Source of the DNA: Endothia cerciana
Taxonomy: Eukaryota > Ascomycota > Sordariomycetes > Diaporthales > Cryphonectriaceae
DNA length: 64,000 nucleotides
Assembly (NCBI GenBank): GCA_026119935.1
Contig: JALRMH010000005.1
Coordinates: forward strand, 1,116,001-1,180,000
Direction of reading: 5' to 3'
The notes beneath the pieces were generated by a model, which had not been told where the DNA came from, did not search any database, and worked only from the letters and a program-made list of their open reading frames with translations. Shown here piece after piece: positions 33,401-45,012 of the stretch; position 1 is the first letter of the stretch; every line of letters begins with the position of its first letter. The position numbers and the translations under genes were made by a program.

Positions 33401-35928
33401 AGAAGTTCAAGCAGAAGCAGGTCATCAAGGTCAGAGTTCTCGGTGTACATGACGCGAGGAATCATCGCTTCCTGCCAATTTCGCACCGCTCGACACATGC
33501 ATTGATCGAATTATCTGCCAAGCCAAGCGACCTGAAGGAAGAAGGCGAGCCCGAGATGCTGTCGCTAGGCCAGATCGAAGCTGGATCTGAGTGGACAGGG
33601 TTTGTCAACAACATCAAGACGAACTGCCTCTGGGTCAATTTATCGCCGTCAGTGCGTGGAAGAATGGCCATCAACGACGCGTCCGACGACCTGTCTCTGC
33701 TCAGCAACCCGTCTGCGAGCTTCCCCGTTGGCTCTGCCATGCAAGTGCGTGTCAAGGCCGTGGATGTATCCCAGAATCGTCTCGACCTTACAGCTAGATC
33801 CTCGGATTCGTCGAACACGATAACATGGGATACCATCAAGAAGGGCTTGGTCTTGCCGGGCAAGATCACCAAGGTCAGCGATCGACAAGTCATGGTGCAG
33901 CTCAGCGAAGATGTCTCTGGGCCTGTTCATTTCGCAGACCTCGAAGACGACTACGATGATGCGAAACCAAAGAAGTATACTAAGAACGAGATCATCAGAG
34001 TTGCAATTGTTGACGTCGATGCAAGCAACAAGAAGCTGCGGCTTTCCACCCGTCCATCGCGGGTGCTCAACTCAAACCTGCCAGTCAAGGATCCCGAGGT
34101 CACAACTGTTTCCGCCCTCAAATCGGGTGAGATCATGCGAGGCTTTGTGAAGAACGTTGCAGACCAGGGTCTCTTCATCAATCTCGGCGGCCACGTCACA
34201 GCCTTCGTCAAGATCTCCGACCTGTCCGACTCGTTCCTGAAAGACTGGAAGCAGAATTTCCGGGTCGACCAGCTTGTGAAGGGTCGCGTAACCGCAGTCG
34301 ATGTGGCTGCTGGACAGGTGAACATGAGTCTGAAGTCCTCTATCGTCGATAACGAGTATGTACCTCCAAAGACACTGTCTGATTTCACCGAAGGTCAGAT
34401 TGTCACGGGTAAGGTACGTGCGGTTGAAGAATTCGGCGCCTTCATCGTCATTGATGACACTGCAAACGTCAGCGGCCTATGTCACAGGAGCGAGATGGCG
34501 GAGAAACATGTGAAGGACGCCAGGAAGCTGTACAGCCCGGGTGACGTTGTCAAGGCTCGCATCATGAAGATTGACCTCGAGAAGAAGAAGATCAGCTTCG
34601 GCCTCAAGCCTTCTTACTTTGAGGACGAAGACTCGGATGAGGATATGGATGATCTGGAGGACGATGCTGGAGCTCCTCTTGGGCCTGATGATAATGAGGA
34701 TGACAGTGATGATGATCAGGTGTTTCAGGATGCCCCTGAGATCATCATTCGTGGCACTGATAATCAGAGTGATTCCTCTGAAGGCGAGGATGAAGACGAT
34801 GAGATGGCGGAGCCTGACAATGCTGATGGTCTGGATGCTGGTGGTTTTGACTGGTCTGGTGGAGCTCTTGATGAAGCCGCTGGTGAGTCGGATACTGATT
34901 CCGATAAAGGTGATTACAAAGACAAGAAAAGGAAGAAGAGGAAGCCAGAGATCCAGGTTGACCGCACAGCCCAACTCGACGCCAATGGGCCACAGACAGC
35001 AAGCGACTTTGAGAGGCTCTTGTTGGGACAGCCAGATTCCTCCGACTTGTGGATGCAATATATGGCTTTCCATTTGCAGGTCAGCGAGTCCGCAAAGGCC
35101 CGCGAGATCGCAGAGCGCGCCCTCAAGACAATCAACATCCGCGAGGAGGCAGAGAAGCTTAACGTCTGGACCGCCTACCTCAACATGGAGAACGCCTACG
35201 GAACGGACGAGAGTCTTGATGAGGTCTTCAAGCGGGCTTGCCAGTACAACGACGAACAGGTGGTCCATGAACGGTTGACGACCAGCTACATCAAGACAGG
35301 CAAATACGATGTAGGTACCACACCTCAAGAATCCCCACGAGACACAAAAAATGCTGATGGCCCACAACAGAAAGCCGATGAGCTCTTCCAATCCATGACC
35401 AAGAAATTCGGCGCCAAGTCTCCGTCAGTCTGGATCAACTATGCACACTTCTTGCACAACACCATTGAAGAGGCCGAGCGCGCCCGCGCCCTCCTGCCTC
35501 GTGCGACACAGGCGCTGCCCTCACATACGCACGTCTCGCTGATGACCAAATTCGCGGCCCTCGAATTCCGCTCGGCAAGTGGCGACCAGGAGCGCGGGCG
35601 GACGATGTTCGAGGGGTTATTGTCTGCATACCCCAAGAAGTTCGACCTGTGGAACCAGTTGCTTGACCTCGAGATATCCGCGTACTCTGCCGCCAAGAAA
35701 CAGGGTAAGGAGGTCGACGCTACGGCCGTGAGAGGTGTCTTCGAGCACGGGCTCAAGATGAAGGGATTGAAGCCGCACAAGGCGAAGGGGTGGTTTCAAC
35801 GGTGGGCGAAGTGGGAGGAGGAAAACGGCAACGCGAAGAGTCGCGAGAAGGTCAGTGCTAAGGCTAAGGAGTGGGCGAGAGAGGCGGAATTGAGGAAGAA
35901 GACTGCGAAAGCGGAGGGGGATGAGTGA
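30421..35928 (+). CDS. rrp5: rRNA biogenesis protein RRP5
   Basis: Three exons: 30421-30846, 30904-35310 and 35371-35928, giving about 1,796 residues, normal for fungal RRP5. The start MSSLKRKGAPS opens a Lys-rich nucleolar N-terminus with FPRGGGSILTPLEHKQI, a conserved RRP5 motif. About twelve S1 RNA-binding repeats follow (residues 145-1330), each with the pattern VxGxVxxVxxxGxxVxxxxxxxGFxxxSxxSD. An acidic linker rich in Asp/Glu (about 1335-1450) leads to HAT/TPR-like helices from SDFERLLLGQPDSSDLWMQY to the end. RRP5 is needed for early cleavages that make both 18S and 5.8S rRNA: S1 repeats bind pre-rRNA and the helical end supports 18S assembly. The 60-bp second intron is stop-free and in frame; the family sequence shows it should be removed. 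Confidence 0.95.
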
Positions 35929-36708
35929 GCATCCTTATAGCCTGCGTTGGTGAGCTGTAAATGATAGTATACCCAGAGACGGATGCATAAGGATGGGTGC
36001 TGGGTTAGGAAAAGGCATCGCCAATTGAAATTGATTCTTTTGTTAAAACTGTGACTTCTTCCTTTCCAAGCTCATGTCTTGATGTGTATATCCTAAGTTG
36101 GTTGCCCCACGGTTCTAATGTCCCAAAAGCTATGACCGCAACTTTGGTTTGTCTTTACCACAACAAGATTCCTGTGTGCACAACACTCCCACTCGAGCCC
36201 TCACACCCCCCCCCCCCAACCCCCAAGAAGTGTAATTATCACGATGCTTGTCCAAAAGTGTGTGGCTACGCTTTTGGAGGTAATTAGCACCACCAGACAC
36301 TTTGACCCCGTGGACGTTTTGCTGGGGCATCTTTCTCAACAACTCTTCCACCCGAACAAAATAAAACCTTCCACGACCTCTCTAGGGAAACATTCAAGGA
36401 CAGACTTGAGCACATGAATAAAGGCCCCCCATTTGCAGCTAACACCATTCCCTCTATGGACCGCAAGATGTTAGAATATTGATTGGGCTGACGATACACT
36501 ATCTTGTCCTGTTTCCTCCTTCTATTCGCCCACCAAAGTACGAACTAAGGAACTGGCGAGCAGTAGGAGCAATAGCAAGAGTAACAGCAACAGGAACAGC
36601 AATAGCAATAGCAACTACTAGGGGTCGTTCAGGGCAGGTGCAAGCCCAGGCCTACTACACTGTAAATATTATGCTCGTGCCTCTCCTCTGGCAATACTTT
36701 CTTAGACC

Positions 36709-36739
36709 CAACAACAACAACAACAACAACAACAACAAG
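36709..36739. repeat. Trinucleotide microsatellite (CAA)n
   Basis: About ten tandem CAA/AAC units. It lies outside any gene I can support. Confidence 0.85.
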
Positions 36740-37030
36740 AACCCCAATCCACATACACATTTTACATACCCTTTAAAGCTTGGCTCGGAATGGCGCGAAC
36801 CCGAAACCGCATCAGACACAAGCAGCATACAGGACAGAAGGCAGCACGGACAGCTCTCATCATTTGTCACAAGTACGTGTGCTGTCTAATGTGATATCTA
36901 TGTCGAGAGCTTACAGGTCATTGATCAAGAATCATCATGCCACAACCCTCGGGCATGCCGAAACACGGAGTCTATCGTCTCTCCTAACCTTCTGGCGCCG
37001 GACCGGGTGATGCGGGCCGTCCATCATTAG

Positions 37031-37369
37031 ATGGCTGCCAATAACTACGCCAGCTTTGCCGGGATTTCGGAGGACAGACTGTACGTGGGTGCCCTCCCAC
37101 GACATACCACGTGAGGACCTGGAAGAGGTGCTGACCTCCTCTAGGCTACCAACCGGATGGTAAAGCCGCTCACGGTGTCCTCACAGGCTCGCGATGCTAA
37201 GGCAGCATTCGAAGAGAACCTCGAAGAAGTGTGTGAAGAGGCCGCGAAGAAACATGGTACAAACCAGGCCTGCAATATCAAGGCTGGGCAGAAATGCAAG
37301 GCTGATGGTGACGCACCGATGCGTCTGAACATGATGAGTTGGGGCCTTCTGATCCTGATTCTGAGCTAG
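37031..37369 (+). CDS. Weak candidate for a small spliced gene
   Basis: An ATG at 37031 opens MAANNYASFAGISEDRLY. Splicing a 60-bp intron (37085-37144, GTGGGT to TAG) joins it to a frame reading ATNRMVKPLTVSSQARDAKA, then AFEENLEEVCEEAAKKHG, and ending at 37369, about 92 residues in all. The second part looks like an amphipathic helix and has a reasonable codon pattern; the donor is poor. No family was recognised. It could equally be a fragment of something larger or chance. Confidence 0.2.
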
Positions 37370-38173
37370 AGTTCAGCCTCTTGGACTTGAGTTCTTATGA
37401 GGACTGTGTGCGCGAACCAAGATAAGAGTAGATATACCCAGGTCTATCAACACCCTGCTTACCTACTATTTCAGAACAGGACCTGCCGCCGTGACTTTCA
37501 GTCTCTTTTGCGTGAACCAAAAATAACAAGTTTCCTGTTTAGCTGTGCTTCGCGAGACTCAGCTCCTATACATCTTGATGGACTCCTACCGCACCACCCC
37601 ATCTACCTAGGTTAGTATTTCGCTGCCGTGGCCTATCTAGGCACACACCATTCCAGAGAATAGACCACGAGGATCTCAAATAGGATCGCGATTGGATTAA
37701 TGCGCTTTGCTCGTGCCCTTCTTTCCCTTCCTGTTTCTTCTTCGTGATTGATCAATGACTATGACTTTAAACGGAGGTGCGAAACTTCTGGCACCATTTT
37801 GGCTTACTCAACTTCAGCCCCGACCTATGCGCATCGGAGGGCAGGTGCTTCCAGTGGAATTATAGATTGCTATACTAGGTACTTGAGTCGCCGCGTTCCT
37901 GATGTGTGATATCATCGTGTTGTGCGCGGCCCACCCACGACACTTAAGTATGCCAGGACTCGAGCTCACAGTTCGAGCCCATCACGTTTATACCCATATC
38001 ATAATAAAAGTCTGCGCATTGACACTGGTTTATTTGTAAGAGCTGTGCAGTTCTCATTCAATCTTCAAAACAAAATGTAGAGAACACTTAAGAAATCCAC
38101 TTTTCGAGCCCTTTTAATCTCGGATTGATCATCTACTATAGCTTTTTTCCTACCGGATACAGCTGTTATATGT

Positions 38174-41034
38174 TCAGCGGAATATATGCACTATCCTTCT
38201 CAACAGTCTACCACGCCTCCTCACCCGGCCCTCCGGATCATTCATTGCCAGAGGCTTAAACGGCAAGGGGTCGGCTTTTGGTATTCCTTCGTCCCGCGAG
38301 ATGTCCGGGCTCGTCGAGGAATCCGCACGTTCTGCTGGTGCTGCGGACATTGCCCTTCCTCGCACAGTCGCCCAGGGACTTGCAAGCTCTGAGGCTGGTG
38401 GGGTTGGGCTTCCGGTTGATTGAGTGCGCATCTCGATAGCTCTAATGCTCTGACCAATTCTCCAGGAGCCGCCCTCGTTTGGGCGCATTTCAAAGTCGCC
38501 ATCTTGTACAATGGAACATGGTGAACACCACCCTGGAGCGACTTCGTCGAGTGTATCGGCTGTAAAGTTTGGCAGCCTGTGCTGTACATAGGTCGCCAGG
38601 TCGCATTTTGCTGCCAATTGGATAAAGGTGGAGAAATTCTCGCCCAAGATGGTCAGCATGCCCTCTGAAAAGTCCCACATAGCGAATGCTTGTGACACGA
38701 TATTCTCAAGTTCATCCAGCCCTGCAGTCACTTGTGTACATGGCTCGGATGAAGTGACCTCGATTTCGTATGCGTAAAACAAACAGGCAAGAAGCCACTG
38801 TCGAAGCTTGGGTTTAATGTAGGAAAGACGGTGCTGTCCCATCAAAGCTCTGCTCTGGCCGAGATATGCGTCGAAAAGAAGTTTTCTGGGGTCGAAGTCA
38901 CCAGCAAGTTGGCGCAAGTATGCTGATGTTTGATCCGTATGGATGTAGTCGACGATGGTTCTGTGCAAGAAAGATACCTTTTCACCAAACAGCAAGGGCG
39001 CATGGGAATCTGGAGCAATATGAATCATGTCCTTGCACTGAGCGATCAACTGCCGTTTCTTGGTCCACAAGATATCCAGGGGCGCCGAGTCGACAACTGG
39101 CCAGTCGCCGAGGAATGCCAGCTCCTGTGCCTGGGCTACAGCAGGTTGGTCGTCGAAGTTGAAAAAGAGAAACGTGAATACAGGGAACGATCTCCTTGCG
39201 TACGAAAGCGTAAGAAAGAGTCGTGCTGCTCGTTCCCGATAGATATCCTCCACTGAGTTGAGAATCCGTTCGAAAAATTTCTCAAGGTCCAAAGGGAGGG
39301 CGTCCAGTCTTTGTCGCAATGTCAAGAGATTGTCCTCATTTCGAAGGCCTCGTATCAGAGAGCGAACAACCAAGTACACCCAGAGAAAGACTCCTTCGGA
39401 TCTGCTTATGATACTGCTTATCAAGTCAGATGCTGCATCCCTAGATCTAATCTGTAGTTTTTTGAACCCTGCATTCTCCCCCAAGTTGTCTTGGATATAC
39501 TGACGGATGTCAGGGCTCGTAAGTTCGTGCATACAGATCTTCCATTGGCTGCTGTCGAATGCATCCGTGAACTCTACCCAAGCCCGACTCGATGTGCAGA
39601 TCTTGACATTTCGTGACCTCGATAGGCGAAATAGAAACTCTATCAGATCTGTGTGGTCGCCCTCATATTCATCCAGTCCGTCGATGAAGAGGCAAACTTT
39701 GAGAATCCTGCCGGATTTGGAAGCTTGGTCGTGAGCCTCTCGATGGGACATAGCCATCATAGCCTTTGAAAGACGGGCCCAAGTCCAAGGAGTGAAACTT
39801 TGGGCATAGTCAGCAGACCAACGGTCTGCACAGACAGTCTCAATAAGATATGGATGCTGGTTGAGTATCTGGAGAAGCAAGGACCGGAGCAGGCCCTCCT
39901 GAGACTTTTGGATCGTGACTCCAGGACTCCAGAAATAATGACTTGCGATAGCAAGCTTGTAGACACGAGGATCCGCCCACTCGGCCAAACATTTGTCTGT
40001 TGTCTTATGTTCGGTGATAAACTTCATCAAGGTTGATTTGCCAGAGCCTGCCTTTCCGTTGATCCAAAAAATCCCGTTCTGGGTGCGAAGCCATTCCGAG
40101 AAATTCGGCCCGTGGTCCATAGTTGAGCTGAATATCCATCCGAACGTTCTTCGGTGCGCCTCGGGAATTGCGAGCTCGCGTTCATGAAGCTGGCTGAAGC
40201 TGAGTGTTTGCAATATTGATTTCCGCTTTTCTTCGGCTTTTTCGACGACACTAGTGCTGTAGAATTTCTCAACATTGCGTACGTAGTAATGTAACGCGGT
40301 CGACTCGGGCCCTTCGTTCAAAATGGGCCGCCCATCCTCCCACTTCAAGATCACCCTGCCATCGCCTCGAAAGTTGTTGTTATCAACTGCCAAGGTATCG
40401 AGCTTCTTTTCGATGTTCTCAAGGTAAATCATCGAGCTATCCATGTATCCTCCGAAAAGCTCACGATACATGCCAGTATTGTCAAAGAACCTGCGCAGAT
40501 TCTGTTGTATGTCACGTTGCTGTTGTCTTGGCCAATGTTCAGCCGAGCCAAACAGGATTATCAGAAATCTTGTTGGAGATCATTTCATACTTACTCAATC
40601 AAGATGATGAGATGGGACGACACCTCTGTTCGTAAGTTGAGCAAACGAACTGAAAGCTGTTCGAGCTCTTCCCTCTTGTACATAGCCAAAGCCGCTCTGT
40701 ATGCCCCTTCCATGAAGCGTAGCTTCTTACTGGGGTGCTTCGTATGTATACTCTTGAGGATCTGGTCGACCTTCTTGCACAATCCCAGGGATCGGTCAAC
40801 AAGGCTCAGAAGCGTTTTGTCTTGTCCTACGCCTCCCGAGCTCAAAGCCTGAGTTCCCCTGATGCCGCCCAAGGTCTCAGTCATATGATTGGTGATGTGT
40901 TCAAGTTCACTGATGTGCTTTAGTTTGCCATCTGCATTGTTGATTATCTCCCTGAATAGCCGCAGTCCAGTGATACCGTATCCAAGGAATTGAGCCACAT
41001 TGCTGGCTAGACCAACTGCAGTGATAGCCTCCAT
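38174..41034 (-). CDS. STAND/NLR-like protein with a NACHT-type P-loop domain
   Basis: Two exons: 41034-40595 and 40526-38174 (68-bp intron), giving about 930 residues. I start at MEAITAVGLASNVAQFL, the usual opening of the fungal STAND N-terminal helical domain; a further ATG 22 codons upstream adds a basic tail. Residues 1-150 form that helical domain. The lead-in HERELAIPEAHRRTFGWIF, then EWLRTQNGIFWINGKAGSGKST (P-loop near 304) and CLFIDGLDEYEGDH (Walker B near 400), is the classic fungal NACHT arrangement. DIRQYIQDNLGEN and GVFLWVYLVVRSL follow. SFLHRTIVDYI marks the end of the winged-helix part. The C-terminal 300 residues have no ankyrin, WD40 or TPR repeats that I can see and end in a Ser/Pro/Arg-rich tail. 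Such proteins act as signal-sensing switches in fungal nonself recognition and cell death; the trigger is unknown. Confidence 0.87.
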
Positions 41035-42224
41035 TGCGAAGTAGTATGTGCTGCTCCGTCTATCTGATTGATCTTTTTTCTTTCTGAAAATGATGAGCAT
41101 TCAGAGACGACGCCCGAGATATAAGGAGCGAAGCCTTCTAAGTTGGAGGACAAACATGAGACACAGGATCAAAATCTGAGATTACACGAGAATGGGAACC
41201 ACCAGCCTTATGAGAATCTGATCCTGTGGGAGGGCGGGGTAAGGCATGAACAGAGAATTCTGCGATGCACTGCCATGGCTTACTGACCGCTTGGCTATAT
41301 GGTAAGTATGGTGTGCTTAGTCATATAAAAACGGCATGTCTAAGCCACAGCATGCTGTCAAAGTACTAGGGCTATTTTTTAGCCATATATGTGGATTGAT
41401 AGGCGTGAGAAGTGAAGGGAACTGCCAATTGGCTGGCGGGCCGTATCGGCCCGGGCATCGGCCTGGTCAGGCCGATGCAGAACCTATAGCCTACTTAGCC
41501 CTAGCCTAAGCAGGCTGATCTGGATAGCTTCCTTCCTTCTCAATAACAACAACCACCTGAACCAACGACCTGTACTAACTACAGATCTGCTTCTAACGAT
41601 TGTGACCTACCAACAATATATTTCATTTCTCACCTAGCATAGGTAAGTGCTGAAGGGTAATCTGGCTGCCTGTTGAAGCATAACTGGTAGTTCTAATAAG
41701 TTGATAACTACATAGCATAAAGTGCTGAGGGCTTCCTAAGGGGCAGCCTTTGCCTCCACTTTCGCTAAGACCAACGTTAAAAAGTTTAGCACTATATTGT
41801 GAACGATATAGGCTCCGCAGCCTGCAATCCAGGCGAACCAAGCGCCTTTCGCGCACGAGAATGATACAGACAGTCTTGAAAATTGAATCTGTGTAAACAA
41901 AAGAGCGCAAGGGTGGCTATTTGGGTCTCCCAGCCTGGCTTGTATGCTCAAGATTATTAGGATTAGGGTATTTGGTGTTCCATTTTCACCCAGCACGAAG
42001 AGTCGTTCCGCGGGAGACTTTTTCATCGACACCAGCACGCAGAGCGTCGACTTTACGTTTACGGGCTTGGGTTTCGAAGCGGCATTCTCCTCTCATCGTG
42101 TACAGTGGAGGTATAAAGTTCGAATGCAAGCCTGGATAATGAAACAAATGGCTTGGCTTTACCACTGAGTTCATGACTTCCGTGGTAATGTCCGGAGGGT
42201 ATCTGTTGACCTTACCTCGCAGCA
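41035..42224. other. Intergenic upstream of the NACHT gene
   Basis: The region contains inverted repeats (GGCTA-T5-TAGCC near 41370-41384 and the 10-bp stem at 41455) and AT-rich DNA. No gene was recognised; minus-strand readings at 41736-42225 lack a fungal codon pattern. Confidence 0.35.
41455..41478. repeat. Perfect inverted repeat with 10-bp arms
   Basis: GCATCGGCCT and AGGCCGATGC are exact reverse complements separated by GGTC. They sit inside a longer GC-rich patch containing GGGCCGTATCGGCCC, another palindrome-like block, in otherwise AT-rich surroundings. It may be a transposon-end remnant, which I cannot test here. Confidence 0.8.
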
Positions 42225-43289
42225 ATGCCCACCGACCAGGCTCAGTTCACAGAGGACCTTTGGCAGTGCCAGGCCAGAGTAGCTGCGAACAAAATCTCCC
42301 TTTTATCTACCCTGCTTCTAGCGTTGGGCTTCTTGCCACTAACCCCCCGGTCAATATTTGTGCTGTACGATAGGCAGATACGACGTGCCAGGAACGGCTC
42401 TGGTGGGCTCAGGTGAGAGCAGGTCCGACTCTTCAGGTGGAGAAGACAACGGCCTTCGCCAAACAAGCGGGCTATTCGCTTCCCCCTCTTCCAGCCGCAC
42501 CACTGCAGCCACAAAAGCAGAAACGCTAGCGCGCAAGAAGCTGGCAAGGCTGAAGATGGAGGTGTTCGAGCTTCGGAAGGCGGAGTTCGAGACTTCCGAA
42601 ATACTGCTGGAGTCTGGAAGCTTCAAGAAGGAGGTCTGGATCCTGTGTCCCATGGACGGGTCGGCAGATATGCAGGGACGGTTGCAGGAGCTTGCGGCCA
42701 TGACGTCTGTGGCCCCCCGAAGAGTCATTCGTACGAGTCCACGTCGATGACGCGGAGGAAGACCGGTGGCGTCGCCGTGCCGGCGGTAGCAGAAGGCGCC
42801 GGAACGAGTCCGAGAATGAACAGTGCGGCCTAGCCTTCGGTGATCGCAAGTCGGCACAGCTCTTTGCCCTGGGGGCTTTTGAGGCTGCCCTGGAGTCAGA
42901 ATAATTATGTCGTTAGCGGGAGCAACGACAGCACTCTTGTCCGCAACATCTTGACGCCGGCCGCACCTAGCTCTATCAGATTCCTCCTACGTCTAAAGCA
43001 AGATCCCTCTGGCCTAACGCCCCGGGCAGTCTGATCTCGCAAAGGTCCTCGCCGCCATGGATATGATCCTGCAGCATTGATCTGGAGACCCCGCAGCTCT
43101 GCGAGCTGGATGACGTGCTGGCCTCCGCCCAGCACCCATCGCCCGAGGTGTCGCTCATGGCCGGCGTGCTCGTCCTCACGAACGTCGAGTACCGCGGGCT
43201 CGTCTACCAGTCCGTACGCCATGTCAGCGCGGGCACGTCCGACCTGCAGGGCCCCGAGCCTAAGCTATCGGGAAGCGTGCTGGGAAAGT
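42225..43289 (+). pseudogene. Orphan coding segments with a probable frameshift
   Basis: Three segments have the GC-ending codon pattern of real genes. The first (42225-42412) opens MPTDQAQFTEDLWQCQARVA and includes a hydrophobic stretch (ISLLSTLLLALGFLPL). A 55-bp GT-AG intron at 42413-42467 keeps frame into the second, which has a helix LARKKLARLKMEVFELRKAE and reaches a run of six C at 42713-42718. There the good codon pattern switches frame by one base (ESFVRVHVDDAEEDRW, later KSAQLFALGAFEAALE) until a TAA near 42903. A third segment, about 43078-43289, reads LCELDDVLASAQHPSPEVSL and ends in TGA. A competing model splices 42731-42789 instead. No family recognised; either a broken gene, a base-call error in the C run, or an unusual splice pattern. 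Confidence 0.35.
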
Positions 43290-43547
43290 GAACACCCCGC
43301 GCGATCCGCTTCCCACCCACACACACTATGACTGCTACACACGGCAGGTTTGGGTTGATGACATGCATTGCAGCGGGCTCCAGTCACACCACTGAACGAG
43401 ACCTGCATGGGCGGGCGGGGTGGGCGAATGAGGCCCGGGGGATAAGGAATGTCTTGATCAGGCCACGTGCAGGGCATCGTTTCTTTTTGCCTCTTTCTCC
43501 TCTTGAATTTCGAGATGCGAATCTCTCGTTTGATGTCGCCATCTACT

Positions 43548-43549
<2 letters not shown>

Positions 43550-43585
<36 letters not shown>
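43550..43585. repeat. Trinucleotide microsatellite (TAC/CTA)12
   Basis: About twelve perfect CTA units in tandem, immediately before TAGGTATG. No coding frame uses it. Confidence 0.9.
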
Positions 43586-44530
43586 GGTATGTACGATGAC
43601 CCCGTACCAACCGGCGGGTGTCATGGCGCTCAGCGAGAGGATCCGGCGCGCGTCTGAGATCTGTATCAGGCGTGGATTTCTGTGTCCTTTCTTTCTTTCT
43701 TCTTTCTTTCTTCCCTCCCCCCCCCCCCCTTCATCCTTTTCTCTTTTCGACCCACCCTCGGCCCGCGTTTTCGACATGTGGAGTTCTGCAGCGTGGACCC
43801 CGGCGAGCCGCGGGTTTCCATGTCTGCTTTGATGCCCAAAGCCAGACGCACCTCCCCCTTGGTTTTTTTCTTTCGCTCTCTCTCCCTTCCTCTCGGCGGG
43901 GGCGTTTTGGTCTCTTTGATGGGTTGTGTCTGGGGCCCGGGGACGCTAAAGGCGCGTGGTAGGTACGGGGGGTAGATAAGAAGCCCATTTTGACATGCGA
44001 ACCATCGGAACTCACCGAGAAGGGCGGCAGTCCTCAGGATGAACGGCGGCCACATGCCGAGCGAGTTACCCCATGGGCCAACCCATCCCCGCGATGCGAC
44101 AGCCCCGGCCGGGAACATATAGGAGGTAGGAGGTAGGAGGTAGGAGGTATAAGGTCACCAACACGCCTCGAAGGAGGAAGGGAAGGGGGGGGTATCCTGT
44201 CCCGTTGGTGACCGATGCGGTGAAGACCCATTTCCAAGGATTTGCAGACGGGACAATTTCAGTAAGAAACAGTGTGGATAGTTTGATAGCATGTTGGTGC
44301 CTCTTTTGTGTCCGGACCCGCAGGCCAAAATCCTTCCCGCCCCGCCCCGCCCCGGCATTGCAAGTCGCGGCTTGCTTGGGCGTCGCGGGTTTAGTGATGA
44401 TCCCTGCCCCGTTGAGGAGGGGGGCCTGATGGGTGATTTCTCTGAAGGGCTTCTAGAAGGGCGGCTCCGTCGGCTGGGTGGAAATAACACACACGCGGAG
44501 TCTCTACATTTGACACCGGGCCGGGGCTCC

Positions 44531-44555
44531 TTTTTTTTTTTTTTTTTTTTTTTTT
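44531..44555. repeat. Homopolymer T25
   Basis: Twenty-five consecutive T, then C and further T-rich sequence to about 44575. On the minus strand it would read as a poly-A tail, but no retroposed gene precedes it. Confidence 0.9.
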
Positions 44556-44968
44556 CTTTTTTTCGTTTTTTGTTTTGTGGGAGAGTAGAAGAGGACCCTC
44601 CCTGCATGCTCCTCCACCAAGATGGGTCATCGTGGCATGAGAGGGGGGGGGGGGGGATAATTTTCAGAACTGCAGTATGACCCGAGGGGAGCGAGGACGA
44701 AGAGGAAGGCCGGTGAGTGCAAAATATCGTCGGCTGCCTGTGGGGACGGGGGGTGGGTTGTGAGCTGGACGAGGATGATCTGATGGACACCCCATAAGTA
44801 CTACAGTCTACAGATGACATCCGGACCGCCCGGGAGAGTAGTAAGCAAGGTAGACACGGTCCTTCTCTCCCATCAGGGTGGCACAGGCTCGGGCGAGGGT
44901 CTCCTGACGTGGATGACACTGCTGACAGACGAGATGACGACGGACGAGGCCTGGACGTGAAAGGATGA

Positions 44969-45012
44969 GGTGGTGGTGGTGGTGGTGGTGGTGGTGGTAG
45001 GTGGTGGTGGTG
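44969..45012. repeat. Trinucleotide microsatellite (GGT)n
   Basis: Near-perfect GGT array with one TAG interruption, passing into TGATGATG. Read on the minus strand it gives a spurious poly-His/poly-Pro frame. Confidence 0.85.

Larger units (their letters stand above)
35929..38173. other. 2.2-kb intergenic region after rrp5
   Basis: The region lies between the convergent 3' ends of rrp5 and the NACHT gene. It contains an AGCAAT-rich stretch near 36560-36620, a CAA run at 36709 and a C9 run near 36209. Apart from a weak small-gene candidate at 37031-37369, nothing coding was recognised. Confidence 0.4.

Noticed and set aside
34477..35391. Long minus-strand frame opposite RRP5
   Set aside because: It is the antisense shadow of the acidic and HAT coding region of rrp5; the plus-strand protein is clearly conserved.
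42905..43222. Minus-strand frame opposite the 43-kb coding segment
   Set aside because: The plus strand has the GC-ending codon bias; the minus frame is its shadow.
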